Assembly: GCA_028873925.1 (NCBI GenBank) | Contig: JAPPNA010000150.1 | Span: 1-37,885 of the forward strand | DNA length: 37,885 nucleotides | DNA from: Bacteroidota bacterium | GTDB taxonomy: Bacteria; Bacteroidota; Rhodothermia; Rhodothermales; Bin80 | Reading direction: 5' to 3' | Shown here: positions 23,626 through 31,682 of the stretch, one piece after another | Position numbering within the stretch: position 1 is the stretch's first letter | How the letters are laid out: the number at the start of each line of letters is the position of its first letter | Notes under the pieces: model-generated | Databases searched by the model: none | What the model was told of the DNA's origin: nothing | The model's input: only the letters and a program-made list of their open reading frames with translations | Translations under genes and position numbers: made by a program

Positions 23626-25566
23626 TCAGGTATCAACCACGCGCAGTACGCCGCGCATGGTTGCCGCGTGACCGGGGAATGTGCAGACGTAAACGTAGGT
23701 GCCGGACGTGTCCGGGGCCTCAAAGAAGATGGTTTCCGACGCGCCCGGTTCAAGAAGTCCCGTGTGAGCCACTACCGCCTCCGACTCGGGCACGTAGGCC
23801 AGTTCGTGGCCCCGCAGGCCCAGCTGCATGGCGGCCAGGGCAATGGCATCGGTGGAATCGGCCGGCACGATGACGAGATTATGCAGCATATCGTCATTGT
23901 TGTCAAATGTGAGCGCCACCCGGCTGCCACGGCCAACCGTCAGCGTTTCACGGTCAAACAGCAGATCGGGTAGCGTGCCTACCGTTAGCCGGTGATCAGC
24001 TTCGCCGGGCCAGGATGTCGGCCGGTCAGGCTGTCCGCTTGCGGCGGTCTCTATTGCCATTGGGGTCACCGCCAGCGCCGGTCCTGAAGGGATGCGGTTC
24101 AGGGTGTAGTATCCCGTATCGTGCAGCAGCGGGTTGGCATCTTTGGAGTGCACGCCGACCAATGCGACCTGATAGATGTAACCTTCACGCAATTCTCCGA
24201 CAGCGAGGCGTACAGACAGGCCATCTTCAGCCACCACAGCCGCGTGCACGGGATGTGTACGGATATTGATTGCTGGGCTGCCGTAGCCGGAATGGTACTT
24301 ATAGGTGAAGCTCTCAACCGTATAGGCACTTACGTCGCCTGCCGCGGCAGCATCAACGGGTAAGGTAAAGGTGGCGATAAAGCCATCCGGCATGGCCTTT
24401 AGCTCATGAACTTCAAAGGGAATCTTTCCGGTCCAGACCAGGCGCTGGAGTCCGTAGGGAGCTTTTCCGGTGGACCCCCATCCCCGGCTGGTCATACCGA
24501 CCATCATACCTCCTTCGGGGTCCCACGCCATTCTCAGCACGCCGGAAGAAAAACCCTCGCGGAACGGAAACGCCGCCCCCTGATAAACGCCATCGACGAT
24601 TTCAAGGCTGACGCGCGCAATCTTGCTGTGCCCCTGATCACCGACAAACAGTTGGTTTGCGAACGGTCCGAATGCTCCGCCTGTGGTGTCGGGCACGATA
24701 TCCGAGGTTGATATCCCCAGAATCCCGTGCGGAAACCAAACCGCGGGCGGCTTGAGGTCGGGCAGGGTTTGGGCCACTTCAAACAGCGGCTGTCCCGTAT
24801 CCGGTACGTCCGCCGGCGTAAGTGAAAGCGGAGAGCCGGGTTGCGAGGTCCAGCGCAGTCCGGCGGGATTGCCCACAAAGTCACCCGTTTCAACATGAGT
24901 GATGAATCCAGAGCCCACCCAGTCGCCTTGGTTTTCGGCATAGAACAGCGCGCCATCCGCAGTCATGCCCATGCCGGCCGGCGAGCGCATCCCGGTTGCA
25001 ATCGGGGTCATATCTCCGTCCGGCGTGATGGAAATCATCCAGCCCCGCCACAGGGACTGACTGGCACCGTAACCGATCCATCCCAGATTCAGGGCAACAA
25101 CCATAGCGCCATCAGGCCTGATAAGCGGTCCGTAGGAGTACTCATGGTAATTGCCTTCCAAGGGCCAGGCGTATACGACCTCGTAGTGATCGGCGGTGGC
25201 ATCACCATCGGTATCCACCAGCCGGGTCAATTCGCTGCGCTGGGTGCTGTATAGGCTGTTGTTGTGCCAGGCCAGCCCCAGCGCCTCATGGAGGCCATGC
25301 GCAAAGCGATGATAATGGGGCAGTCCTCCCTCGGCCATGGTGGGATTATCGATGAGCCAGACTTCCCCGCGGCGCGTGGCGACCGCCAGTCGGCCATCGG
25401 GCATGAACGTCATGCCGCCTATTTCCAGCATGATGTTCTGGGGAATCGGGATCGTTACGATCCGATAATAGTTCGATTCTTCGGGATTTTGAGCGGCTGC
25501 GGGAATTCCAGGCAGCACCAGGCAGAGGCACCCAAGTATGCGCGTCATGCTACCAGACGATTTCAT
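23626..25566 (-). CDS. Exported propeller (sorbosone/glucose-dehydrogenase-like) fused to auracyanin-type cupredoxin
   Basis: The 646-residue protein has a signal peptide (RILGCLCLVLPGIPAAAQ), a large beta-propeller of the PQQ-dependent sugar dehydrogenase/membrane-bound dehydrogenase type (IGGMTFMPDGRLAVATRRGE, LALNLGWIGYG, GMRSPAGMGMTADGALFY), a linker, and a C-terminal cupredoxin with type-1 copper ligands H562 (LHNLVI), C628, H633 and M637 (CTFPGHAATM). The copper domain probably accepts or relays electrons from oxidation in the propeller, in the periplasm. The start at 25566 is chosen because GGAGG stands 6 nt upstream. It overlaps the DUF1080-PA14 gene by 17 nt, so the two are coupled. 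Confidence 0.88.
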   Translation of the reverse strand: MKSSGSMTRILGCLCLVLPGIPAAAQNPEESNYYRIVTIPIPQNIMLEIGGMTFMPDGRLAVATRRGEVWLIDNPTMAEGGLPHYHRFAHGLHEALGLAWHNNSLYSTQRSELTRLVDTDGDATADHYEVVYAWPLEGNYHEYSYGPLIRPDGAMVVALNLGWIGYGASQSLWRGWMISITPDGDMTPIATGMRSPAGMGMTADGALFYAENQGDWVGSGFITHVETGDFVGNPAGLRWTSQPGSPLSLTPADVPDTGQPLFEVAQTLPDLKPPAVWFPHGILGISTSDIVPDTTGGAFGPFANQLFVGDQGHSKIARVSLEIVDGVYQGAAFPFREGFSSGVLRMAWDPEGGMMVGMTSRGWGSTGKAPYGLQRLVWTGKIPFEVHELKAMPDGFIATFTLPVDAAAAGDVSAYTVESFTYKYHSGYGSPAINIRTHPVHAAVVAEDGLSVRLAVGELREGYIYQVALVGVHSKDANPLLHDTGYYTLNRIPSGPALAVTPMAIETAASGQPDRPTSWPGEADHRLTVGTLPDLLFDRETLTVGRGSRVALTFDNNDDMLHNLVIVPADSTDAIALAAMQLGLRGHELAYVPESEAVVAHTGLLEPGASETIFFEAPDTSGTYVYVCTFPGHAATMRGVLRVVDT

Positions 25567-27403
25567 AAGAGACCTCCGCACGGCCGTTTTCCAACTGGAC
25601 GGGCAGCAGCAGGACCGGCCCGGATTGCAGGGCGGCGTTGCCCGCTTTTTCGATGTACCATGACCGGTCGCCGACCGCATAGCTGCCGGCATCCATAGAC
25701 TCAATGAGGGAATTCGCCGCGGCCTGTACACGAAGGAGGTGATCAGTTTGGCCTTCAAAGGTCAGGGTCCGTGTCAGGTGTTGTCCTCCTTCATCGGGCC
25801 GGATGCGGTCTGTGATGCGTAGGTCTCCAAAGCGGTACAAAAACTGCGGCCGCCCGCCAGCATCAATTCGGTATCCGGTAAATGTGAGCCCCTCTGCAGG
25901 ATTATCACCAGCCACGAGAAAGGTCGAACCGGAAAGTGTAAGCGTACTGCCGCACGGGATCGCCAACTGATTGTGACCGCGATTATGCCACATCTGCGTA
26001 AGATCCACAAACGGGCCGCGCCAGGCGTGGAGCATCGCACCGATGGCCAGGTCATAACTGTAATGCACTCCGCTGGGATCGCCGACGCTCACGGCGTGCG
26101 TGCGCTTGGCGGACCTGTGCCGGACGAATCCCCGCAGGATCACGGGCTCTGTGGCGGTGTCCATCAGGATTGGCGGCGTGGGCGACTGGATTTCCAGTTC
26201 CCGGAGCCACCGCACCGGGGTGCCGGGGCCCTCTACGCTCAATCCGAAATTCGGCTTGTGCCCTCCTGTTGACTTGAATACGACAAACGTGAACGGGTGA
26301 GTTCCGGCATCAAGCTCCACATCAGCATGGAGGTAGGGGTGGTTTTGATCGTGTTCCAGCACCAGGTTGCCATTGATATGGAGCCGGGCACCTCCGATGC
26401 GCTGGCCGCTGAAGTGAGGATCGCCGGTAATCCAGTCCAGTGTGACGCTGAAGCGGTGCAGACCGCTTGCGGGTACATGAAGCCGTCCATTGTACGCAAT
26501 CGCCGCGGGCGAAGCCGGGCGTACAGCATGGCCGGAAAAATCCGCAGCCTGCCCGGCAGCGACGGGTGTCATCCGGGCCAGATCTTCCGGCCATGCTTCA
26601 AACCGTTCTTCGTATTCGCGAAATTCCAGCCCGCTTACGGTGATGGCCTCGGAGCTGTATGTCTTGTAGCGGATATGGCGGAAAGCAACGGGACCGTGGT
26701 CACCCTGAATCATGAGCGGGCCCGTTGGTGCCTCATTGTTGAATGCAGCTGCCCGTGTGGGGCCGGTGACCGTTACGTTTTCCTGCACGATGCTGCCGTT
26801 TAATTCCACGCGCACAAACCGTGCATGGCGGGCCTTCTGCCCGGATGCATCGAATTGGGGGGCCTCAAATACTATGCGGAGTGTCTGCCAAAGCCCGGGC
26901 GCACGGCTCGCATTCAGTCTCGGCGGGCGCCCTTCAAAGCCGCGCCCGGCTTCCTCATCCCACCGCTGATAGACACCGCCCACATCGCCAATGGTTACAT
27001 GGGTCTCTCCCCAGCTATCAAGAAGCTGGATTTCGTAGCGTCCCTGCAGATAGATGCCGGAATTTGACCCCTGGGGCATCATAAACTGCAGTTCAAGCTC
27101 AATGTCGCCGTGGGTCCAGATCGTAAAGAGGTTCTCCCTAGACCGGGATGTGGGCAGGTTTACGAGCACCCCCTGACCGGGCTCTGCGGTCAGGTCATGC
27201 CGCTTACGCCGGTCGCTGCGGACTTGGCCCGCCAGCTGCCAATTGGTCCCGGGTTCGTTAAAGGCCTCCAGGGTCTCAAGGGCCAGGGCCTGCATGGGCA
27301 GGCGCTCCTGAGCCTGCGCGGGCCCCATGGCAGCAGCGGCCAGTATCCCGGTCAGAAGTACAGCGATCAGGCGGGCATTCACCGTAGAAGCAGGGAGCGG
27401 CAT
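25550..27403 (-). CDS. Exported DUF1080 (3-keto-disaccharide hydrolase-type) and PA14 domain protein
   Basis: From the ATG at 27403 (MPLPASTV) the protein is 617 residues with a signal peptide (about 1-32, ending AQAQ). A DUF1080/3-keto-disaccharide hydrolase-like domain (about 40-250) shows IELELQFMM, NSGIYLQGRYEIQL and GPLMIQGDHGPVAFRHI, a jelly roll acting on or binding glycans. A PA14 domain (about 290-400) follows (YNGRLHVPASGLHRFSV, GARLHINGNLVLEHD). The C-terminal third is beta-rich and unassigned. The frame is open far upstream, but that part has no signal-like start. The upstream gene of a pair with the propeller-cupredoxin protein, it suggests periplasmic processing of an oxidised (keto) sugar. 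Confidence 0.88.
   Translation of the reverse strand: MPLPASTVNARLIAVLLTGILAAAAMGPAQAQERLPMQALALETLEAFNEPGTNWQLAGQVRSDRRKRHDLTAEPGQGVLVNLPTSRSRENLFTIWTHGDIELELQFMMPQGSNSGIYLQGRYEIQLLDSWGETHVTIGDVGGVYQRWDEEAGRGFEGRPPRLNASRAPGLWQTLRIVFEAPQFDASGQKARHARFVRVELNGSIVQENVTVTGPTRAAAFNNEAPTGPLMIQGDHGPVAFRHIRYKTYSSEAITVSGLEFREYEERFEAWPEDLARMTPVAAGQAADFSGHAVRPASPAAIAYNGRLHVPASGLHRFSVTLDWITGDPHFSGQRIGGARLHINGNLVLEHDQNHPYLHADVELDAGTHPFTFVVFKSTGGHKPNFGLSVEGPGTPVRWLRELEIQSPTPPILMDTATEPVILRGFVRHRSAKRTHAVSVGDPSGVHYSYDLAIGAMLHAWRGPFVDLTQMWHNRGHNQLAIPCGSTLTLSGSTFLVAGDNPAEGLTFTGYRIDAGGRPQFLYRFGDLRITDRIRPDEGGQHLTRTLTFEGQTDHLLRVQAAANSLIESMDAGSYAVGDRSWYIEKAGNAALQSGPVLLLPVQLENGRAEVSYEIVW
25573..25577 (-). promoter_or_regulatory. 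Shine-Dalgarno deciding the start at 25566
   Basis: On the minus strand GGAGG lies 6 nt before the ATG at 25566. The alternative ATG at 25548 has no comparable site. The SD is inside the 3' end of the upstream coding region, as expected for coupled translation. Confidence 0.6.
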
Positions 27404-27641
27404 GGGATTCCTTACGGGCACAAAAGGGGCAACGCATGAATGTACTATCGGCCGTCGTAGTTTGCAAAATTCCGCAGAATGGTCAGCACGGCGTGGGGCG
27501 GCTTCTTTGGGAGCTTCGGTCGGGTGTTCCGCGTAACGGCGCGACACAGCCAACCGATCCCAAATCGGGCCCGAAGCGGTCTCTATTCCGTGTAGCCATG
27601 AAAATGAGACACGGTTAGACACTAATTTGTGTAGTCGGATC
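27404..27641. other. Intergenic region
   Basis: About 240 bases between the divergently read DUF1080-PA14 gene and the hsdS remnant. No gene is recognised. It should hold the promoter for the DUF1080-PA14 unit and possibly for the remnant/DUF4062 pair, but no convincing element was found. Confidence 0.4.
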
Positions 27642-27842
27642 ATGATGGTGGTATTGCCTATGCTATCCGAGCAGCGCGTGATTCCGGCTGTCCTATTCGC
27701 AATGGATGCGGAGATGGGTGCATGTGAACAGAGATTGGACCGGACTCGCGCAGTCAGGAAGGGCATGATGCAGCGGCTGAAAGCCGGAGTCATTTGGCGG
27801 CCGATTCCAGAGGAGATTTCCGAGCCGGACTTGCGTCAATGA
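27642..27842 (+). pseudogene. hsdS: C-terminal remnant of a type I restriction specificity subunit (HsdS)
   Basis: The frame reads VVLPMLSEQRVIPAVLFAMD, then AEMGACEQRLDRTRAVRKGM and MQRLKAGVIW, matching the conserved helical C-terminus of HsdS proteins, which typically reads LP.L.EQ..IA.VL...D.EI..LE.RL.KTR..K.GMMQ.LLTG. Both target recognition domains are absent and no usable N-terminus remains, so it cannot specify DNA recognition. Its TGA overlaps the ATG of the DUF4062 gene at 27839 by 4 nt. The original arrangement was therefore an operon of hsdS followed by this DUF4062 gene, as in type I restriction loci that carry accessory genes. Confidence 0.75.
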
Positions 27843-29473
27843 CCCCAATCGGAATCTTCATCAGCAGCGTTCAGGACGAGTTCGTTCTGGAGCGGGAACA
27901 CCTGCGCAATTATCTGCGCGGCGATCCCCTGATGCGGCGCTATTTTGAAGTCTTCGTCACTGAGGAGTTGCCCGCCGATAAGCCGGACGAGGTGTACCTG
28001 GATGAGGTTGGGCGTTGTGATATTTACGTTGGAATTTTCGGGTTTGACTACGGGTTTGAGGGTGAAAACGCCGTATCGCCTACCGAACGCGCATATAATC
28101 GGGCCACCGAGTTGGACAAACATCGGCTGATTTTTGTCAGGAATTCCAACGGAGGCACCCGCCATCCGAAGATGAGCGCGCTCATAAATCGAACGCAAAT
28201 GGGTCTGATGAGCAGCCGTTTCACCTCATCGGCGGAATTACTGGCCGGGCTCTACGCTTCGCTTGTCCGCTACCTGGAAGAGCAGCAATTACTACGCGTC
28301 GGTCCGTTTGATGCCAGTGAGTGCACGGGCGCTACGATTGATGACTTGGACATTGGTCGTATGTACGGCTTCATAGGCTGGGCCCGTTCGCAGCGGCAGT
28401 TTGTACTGCCCCCGGACGCGGAGCCTGCGGACCTTCTTCGGCATCTGCACCTGCTCAACGGGGGGCAACTTACAAACGCGGCCGTGCTGCTTTTCGGCAA
28501 AGCTCCACAACGATTCATTATCAGTTCGGAAGTTAAATGCATCCTCAATTACGGAACCGAATTGGCTACGCCGATTCCCTACTACCGGATTTGTAAAGGC
28601 ACGGTCTTCCAGATGGTGGATCAGGCTGTAGGGTTCGTCATGGGCAATATTGGCCGAGCCGTGGGGACCCGGGCGGAAAGTGTTCAGGCACCGGTGACCT
28701 ACGAACTTCCAGAGGGAATTGTACGGGAAGCCATAGTCAATGCGGTGGCGCATCGGAATTATGCTGACAACGGCAGCATTCAGGTCATGGTCTTTAGGGA
28801 TCGGCTTGAAGTTCTGAATTCCGGGAGGCTGCCATCGCCGCTTACGGTAGAGAAACTGCGTGTGCCGCACCCGTCAATTCCGGCTAATCCGTTGATTGCG
28901 GAAGGCATGTACCTGATGCGGTACACGGATAAGATTGGGAGCGGAACATTGGACATGATCCGGATGTGTGCTGAGGCAGGCATTCCGGAACCTGAATTTG
29001 AAGCAGGGGCGGGCTTTGTGACGCGGATTTGGCGATCTGGTCATTATGCCAGGCAATTTGGTTTTGCGAGAGCGGAACGAGTTGATATAGAGAACTCCCC
29101 GGCATGCCTACCGGGGAAAGCGGGACTGGCCGAGAAACCACGAGTAACGGCCTTGGAAATAGGCAATACTGGCCGAGAAATCAAGAATACTGGCCTGGAA
29201 ACAGGCAAGACTAGCCGAGAAACAGGCGGGACTGGCCGAGAAACTGAATATGCTGACATAAAAACCAACACGGAGGGATCAGGGCCTACTCAAGAGCGCA
29301 TCGTCAACCTAATTGCTCAGGATCCAGCAATAACTCGCGGCGATATTGCCATCCAGGTCGGCATCTCATTGGGAGGCGTAAAGTACCATCTGGGAAAGCT
29401 GCGAAAGGCGGGCCGAATTCGCAGAGCTGGGGCAACCAAAAAGGGGCGCTGGGAAATCCTGGACCCGTCTTGA
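27839..29473 (+). CDS. DUF4062 / GHKL-type ATP-binding / winged-helix protein, restriction-locus accessory
   Basis: The 544-residue protein begins with a DUF4062 domain (1 to about 140: IGIFISSVQDEFVLERE, CDIYVGIFGFDYG, SPTERAYNRATE), seen in defence-associated and NTPase proteins. Next comes a HATPase_c_4 (RecG-C-like) module with the N-box E297..N301..HRNY (305-308) and a GSGTLDMI G-box near 380-390, known from putative ATP-binding transcriptional regulators. A repeat-rich linker (about 429-471) leads to a winged-helix domain (about 485-544). The ATG at 27839 overlaps the hsdS remnant stop. Such proteins are often found inside type I restriction loci. It may sense and regulate or act as an effector; here its partners are gone. 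Confidence 0.85.
   Translation: MTPIGIFISSVQDEFVLEREHLRNYLRGDPLMRRYFEVFVTEELPADKPDEVYLDEVGRCDIYVGIFGFDYGFEGENAVSPTERAYNRATELDKHRLIFVRNSNGGTRHPKMSALINRTQMGLMSSRFTSSAELLAGLYASLVRYLEEQQLLRVGPFDASECTGATIDDLDIGRMYGFIGWARSQRQFVLPPDAEPADLLRHLHLLNGGQLTNAAVLLFGKAPQRFIISSEVKCILNYGTELATPIPYYRICKGTVFQMVDQAVGFVMGNIGRAVGTRAESVQAPVTYELPEGIVREAIVNAVAHRNYADNGSIQVMVFRDRLEVLNSGRLPSPLTVEKLRVPHPSIPANPLIAEGMYLMRYTDKIGSGTLDMIRMCAEAGIPEPEFEAGAGFVTRIWRSGHYARQFGFARAERVDIENSPACLPGKAGLAEKPRVTALEIGNTGREIKNTGLETGKTSRETGGTGRETEYADIKTNTEGSGPTQERIVNLIAQDPAITRGDIAIQVGISLGGVKYHLGKLRKAGRIRRAGATKKGRWEILDPS
29125..29249 (+). repeat. Degenerate 21-bp tandem repeats in the DUF4062 gene linker
   Basis: About six units with the core ACTGGCCGAGAAA recur at 21-nt spacing (one spacing is 22-24 nt), encoding heptads such as TGREIKN, TGLETGK, TSRETGG and TGRETEY. 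The repeats form the linker before the winged helix and differ from one another, so they are not a recent expansion. Confidence 0.75.
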
Positions 29474-30131
29474 TTTCTCCATGAGTAAAATCGGAAAACC
29501 CGAACGGGAAACTCAGGGGCGGGTCATGGATCTCTTTGAGGGAATGGGCATAGTGAAAGGCAACACCCCACAAATGGGCCTTTGAAGTGCCGCCGGACGG
29601 GGAATTTGTAAGGGATGACGTTCGGCCCAGGCAATGATGGTAATTCTCATCACACCGGATTTTCCCTGGAAGGTCCATTATCCGAGCGTTGATGAAGCTA
29701 CCGGCCAAACACCCCGCGGTAGCGGGGTTGTAATTGCGCGCAATAGCGGCGCAGTTGAAGCAGTCGGCCTCAACGAATTTGCGCGTTGCGGCGCAATAAC
29801 CGGTGGCAGCAATGCTCCCAAGGGGGCCTACTGTTTGACCTTCAGGTGCCGCAGTGCAGTAGCCGCACAAGGGACTTCCAAACCTATAGCCGCCAAGCAT
29901 CTGTCCATGGCCACGGCGGGGCTGGAGGCCGGATCAGGTATCGGACCGGTTCCGCCCTCAGAGGAAGCGTTACTCCGTATCAGCGAATCACCGGCTCGCG
30001 GGCGGCGATTTGCGCTTGCGTCGCATGAAGCCGGATGCCGGACTGATCCTGCCCGCCGCCGGAACGGCTCCAATCAGGCGCTTGACGGGTATTTCCTATA
30101 TTGCGGCGTGGTTGCCTCCCTGCCGGTACGC
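29474..30131. other. Long leader region before the efflux operon
   Basis: About 660 bases precede the outer-membrane efflux gene. A frame from 29634 is open into that gene, but its translation is not protein-like and has no signal peptide, so it is treated as non-coding. A hairpin lies at 29711-29728. This stretch could contain the operon promoter or a decayed regulator; I recognise none. Confidence 0.45.
29711..29728. terminator. Perfect 7-bp hairpin
   Basis: ACCCCGC (29711-29717) pairs with GCGGGGT (29722-29728) around the loop GGTA. The strong GC stem is followed by TGTAATT rather than a T-run. It may end transcription from the DUF4062 gene or have a leader role. Confidence 0.35.
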
Positions 30132-31646
30132 ATGACCCCATCAGTGGCTCTATTTCGGTCTGCCAGGCCGGTTCTGCAGCTCGCGCGCCGGTTTCTGGCC
30201 GCGGGGGTGATTGCTACAACGCTGTTGGCCGGGTGCTCAATGGCCCCTCGCCTGGCGGATCCTGACATCCCTCTGCCTGAACGATTTGCAGCCGCTACCA
30301 TCGCAGAGCCAGCCACGCAGCAGTACTGGTGGCATGGGTTTGGTGATGCCGAACTGAACGCGCTGGTGGATTCGGTCATTGTGCGCAACCTGGATCTGCG
30401 CGTGGCCATCGCGCGTGTGGCAGAACTGCAGGGCCGCTACCGAATCACGCGGGCCGGACAGTTTCCGTCGGCCCAGTTGTCGATCCAGCGTGACCAATTG
30501 GATACCCCTTCCAATACAGGTATCGGAGGGCAGCTCAGCGACCGTGTGAGCGTTCCGGGCGGCCCGGGATTCCCGGACCGGTTTGAGTACACCGTGTACA
30601 ACGCTTCGCTGAGCTTCGCCTACGAGTTGGACTTCTGGGGACGGTTGCGGGGAGCGAATCGGGCCGCCCTGCAGGAATTTTATGCCACGCAGTCCGATGT
30701 GCGGACCGCCCTGCTTGGCGTGATCGGTGAAACCATCGCGGCGTATTTCGAAATTGCCGCGCACCAGCGTACGCTTGGGCTGATGCGCCAGCACACGGAA
30801 GTGCTGATTGAGCGCGCAGAAGTCACGCTGAACCGATACACACGAGGGCTGGTCCCGGTATCGGCGTTGTATGCTGCACAGCAGGAGCGGGATGTGACCC
30901 TCGCTGAGTTGCCGTTGCTGGAGAGCCGGCTGGAGATCGCCCGCGGGCGGCTAGCATTGCTGCTGGGCCAGCCTCTGGTCCCGGCGGACTCCGTACTGCT
31001 GCCGGAGCGCACCCGTTCATTCGCACTTGAAGACATTCCGGCCGGTCTGCCTTCGGACCTGCTTCGGGAGCGCCCGGATGTGGCCGCCGCATTCCAGCGG
31101 ATGGAGTCGGCGCGTGAGCGCGTCGGCGCTGCCCGCGCGGCGCGCTTTCCCAGTTTTTCGCTTACCGGTGCGGCCGGTACGCAAAGCAGCACCCTGTCCG
31201 AGATTATTCAACCGGACCAGATCTTCTGGCAGCTGGGTACGGGCCTGCTGGCCCCCATATTCAACGCGGCTACCCATAAAGCGAATGTTCGAGCGGCGTG
31301 GGCTCAATATGAGCAGATGGCCCTGCGGTACGAAAAGACCGTTCTGGCCGCGTTCCGGGATGTGGAGAACACGCTGGTTACCTATGCTAATCTCAGGAAA
31401 CGGCACGCTTTGCTTTACGCTGCCCTGGAGGCAGCGCGGGCAAGCATGGAGAATCGGCAACGACAGTACCTGCGCGGTGCGGGCGATTATCTTGAGCTAC
31501 TGGGTGCCCGCCGCAATCTTCTGCAATCGGAAACCGCCCTGGTAGCCTCAAAGCGGGCACTGGCGGATGCCCGTCTGGCGGTCCACCGCTCGCTTGGAGG
31601 AGCATGGATTGATGCAAGGGGTCAGTCGGCTCAGGGAGGCCCCTAA
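30132..31646 (+). CDS. Outer-membrane efflux lipoprotein (OEP/TolC-like, NodT family)
   Basis: The 504-residue outer-membrane factor forms the exit duct of a tripartite RND pump. The signal (FLAAGVIATTLLAGC) ends at C35. Two OEP repeats of long helices and beta strands follow, with typical segments WWHGFGDAELNALVD, SFAYELDFWGRLRGANRAAL (repeat 1), then LLRERPDVAAAFQRMESA (repeat 2) and ending QYLRGAGDYLELLGARR and SLGGAW. The ATG at 30132 is chosen because it puts the basic N-terminus directly before the signal; the open frame upstream is not credible. The adaptor gene starts 36 nt downstream. Confidence 0.93.
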   Translation: MTPSVALFRSARPVLQLARRFLAAGVIATTLLAGCSMAPRLADPDIPLPERFAAATIAEPATQQYWWHGFGDAELNALVDSVIVRNLDLRVAIARVAELQGRYRITRAGQFPSAQLSIQRDQLDTPSNTGIGGQLSDRVSVPGGPGFPDRFEYTVYNASLSFAYELDFWGRLRGANRAALQEFYATQSDVRTALLGVIGETIAAYFEIAAHQRTLGLMRQHTEVLIERAEVTLNRYTRGLVPVSALYAAQQERDVTLAELPLLESRLEIARGRLALLLGQPLVPADSVLLPERTRSFALEDIPAGLPSDLLRERPDVAAAFQRMESARERVGAARAARFPSFSLTGAAGTQSSTLSEIIQPDQIFWQLGTGLLAPIFNAATHKANVRAAWAQYEQMALRYEKTVLAAFRDVENTLVTYANLRKRHALLYAALEAARASMENRQRQYLRGAGDYLELLGARRNLLQSETALVASKRALADARLAVHRSLGGAWIDARGQSAQGGP

Positions 31647-31682
31647 TCATTTTGTAGTTTAGTGTGAACAAGCACTGAAGTC

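Noticed and set aside
27610-27630. Bacteroidota -7 promoter element (TAnnTTTG)
   Set aside because: The sequence TAATTTG is one base short of the consensus, and no upstream TTTG at proper spacing was found.
29125-29249. Possible CRISPR array
   Set aside because: Units are 21 bp, directly adjacent, degenerate and in frame with coding sequence. There are no spacers.
29304-29900. 198-residue minus-strand frame
   Set aside because: It overlaps the winged-helix end of the DUF4062 gene and has no recognisable motif.
29634-30131. N-terminal extension of the outer-membrane efflux protein
   Set aside because: The added 166 residues are not protein-like and would hide the lipoprotein signal that starts at 30132.
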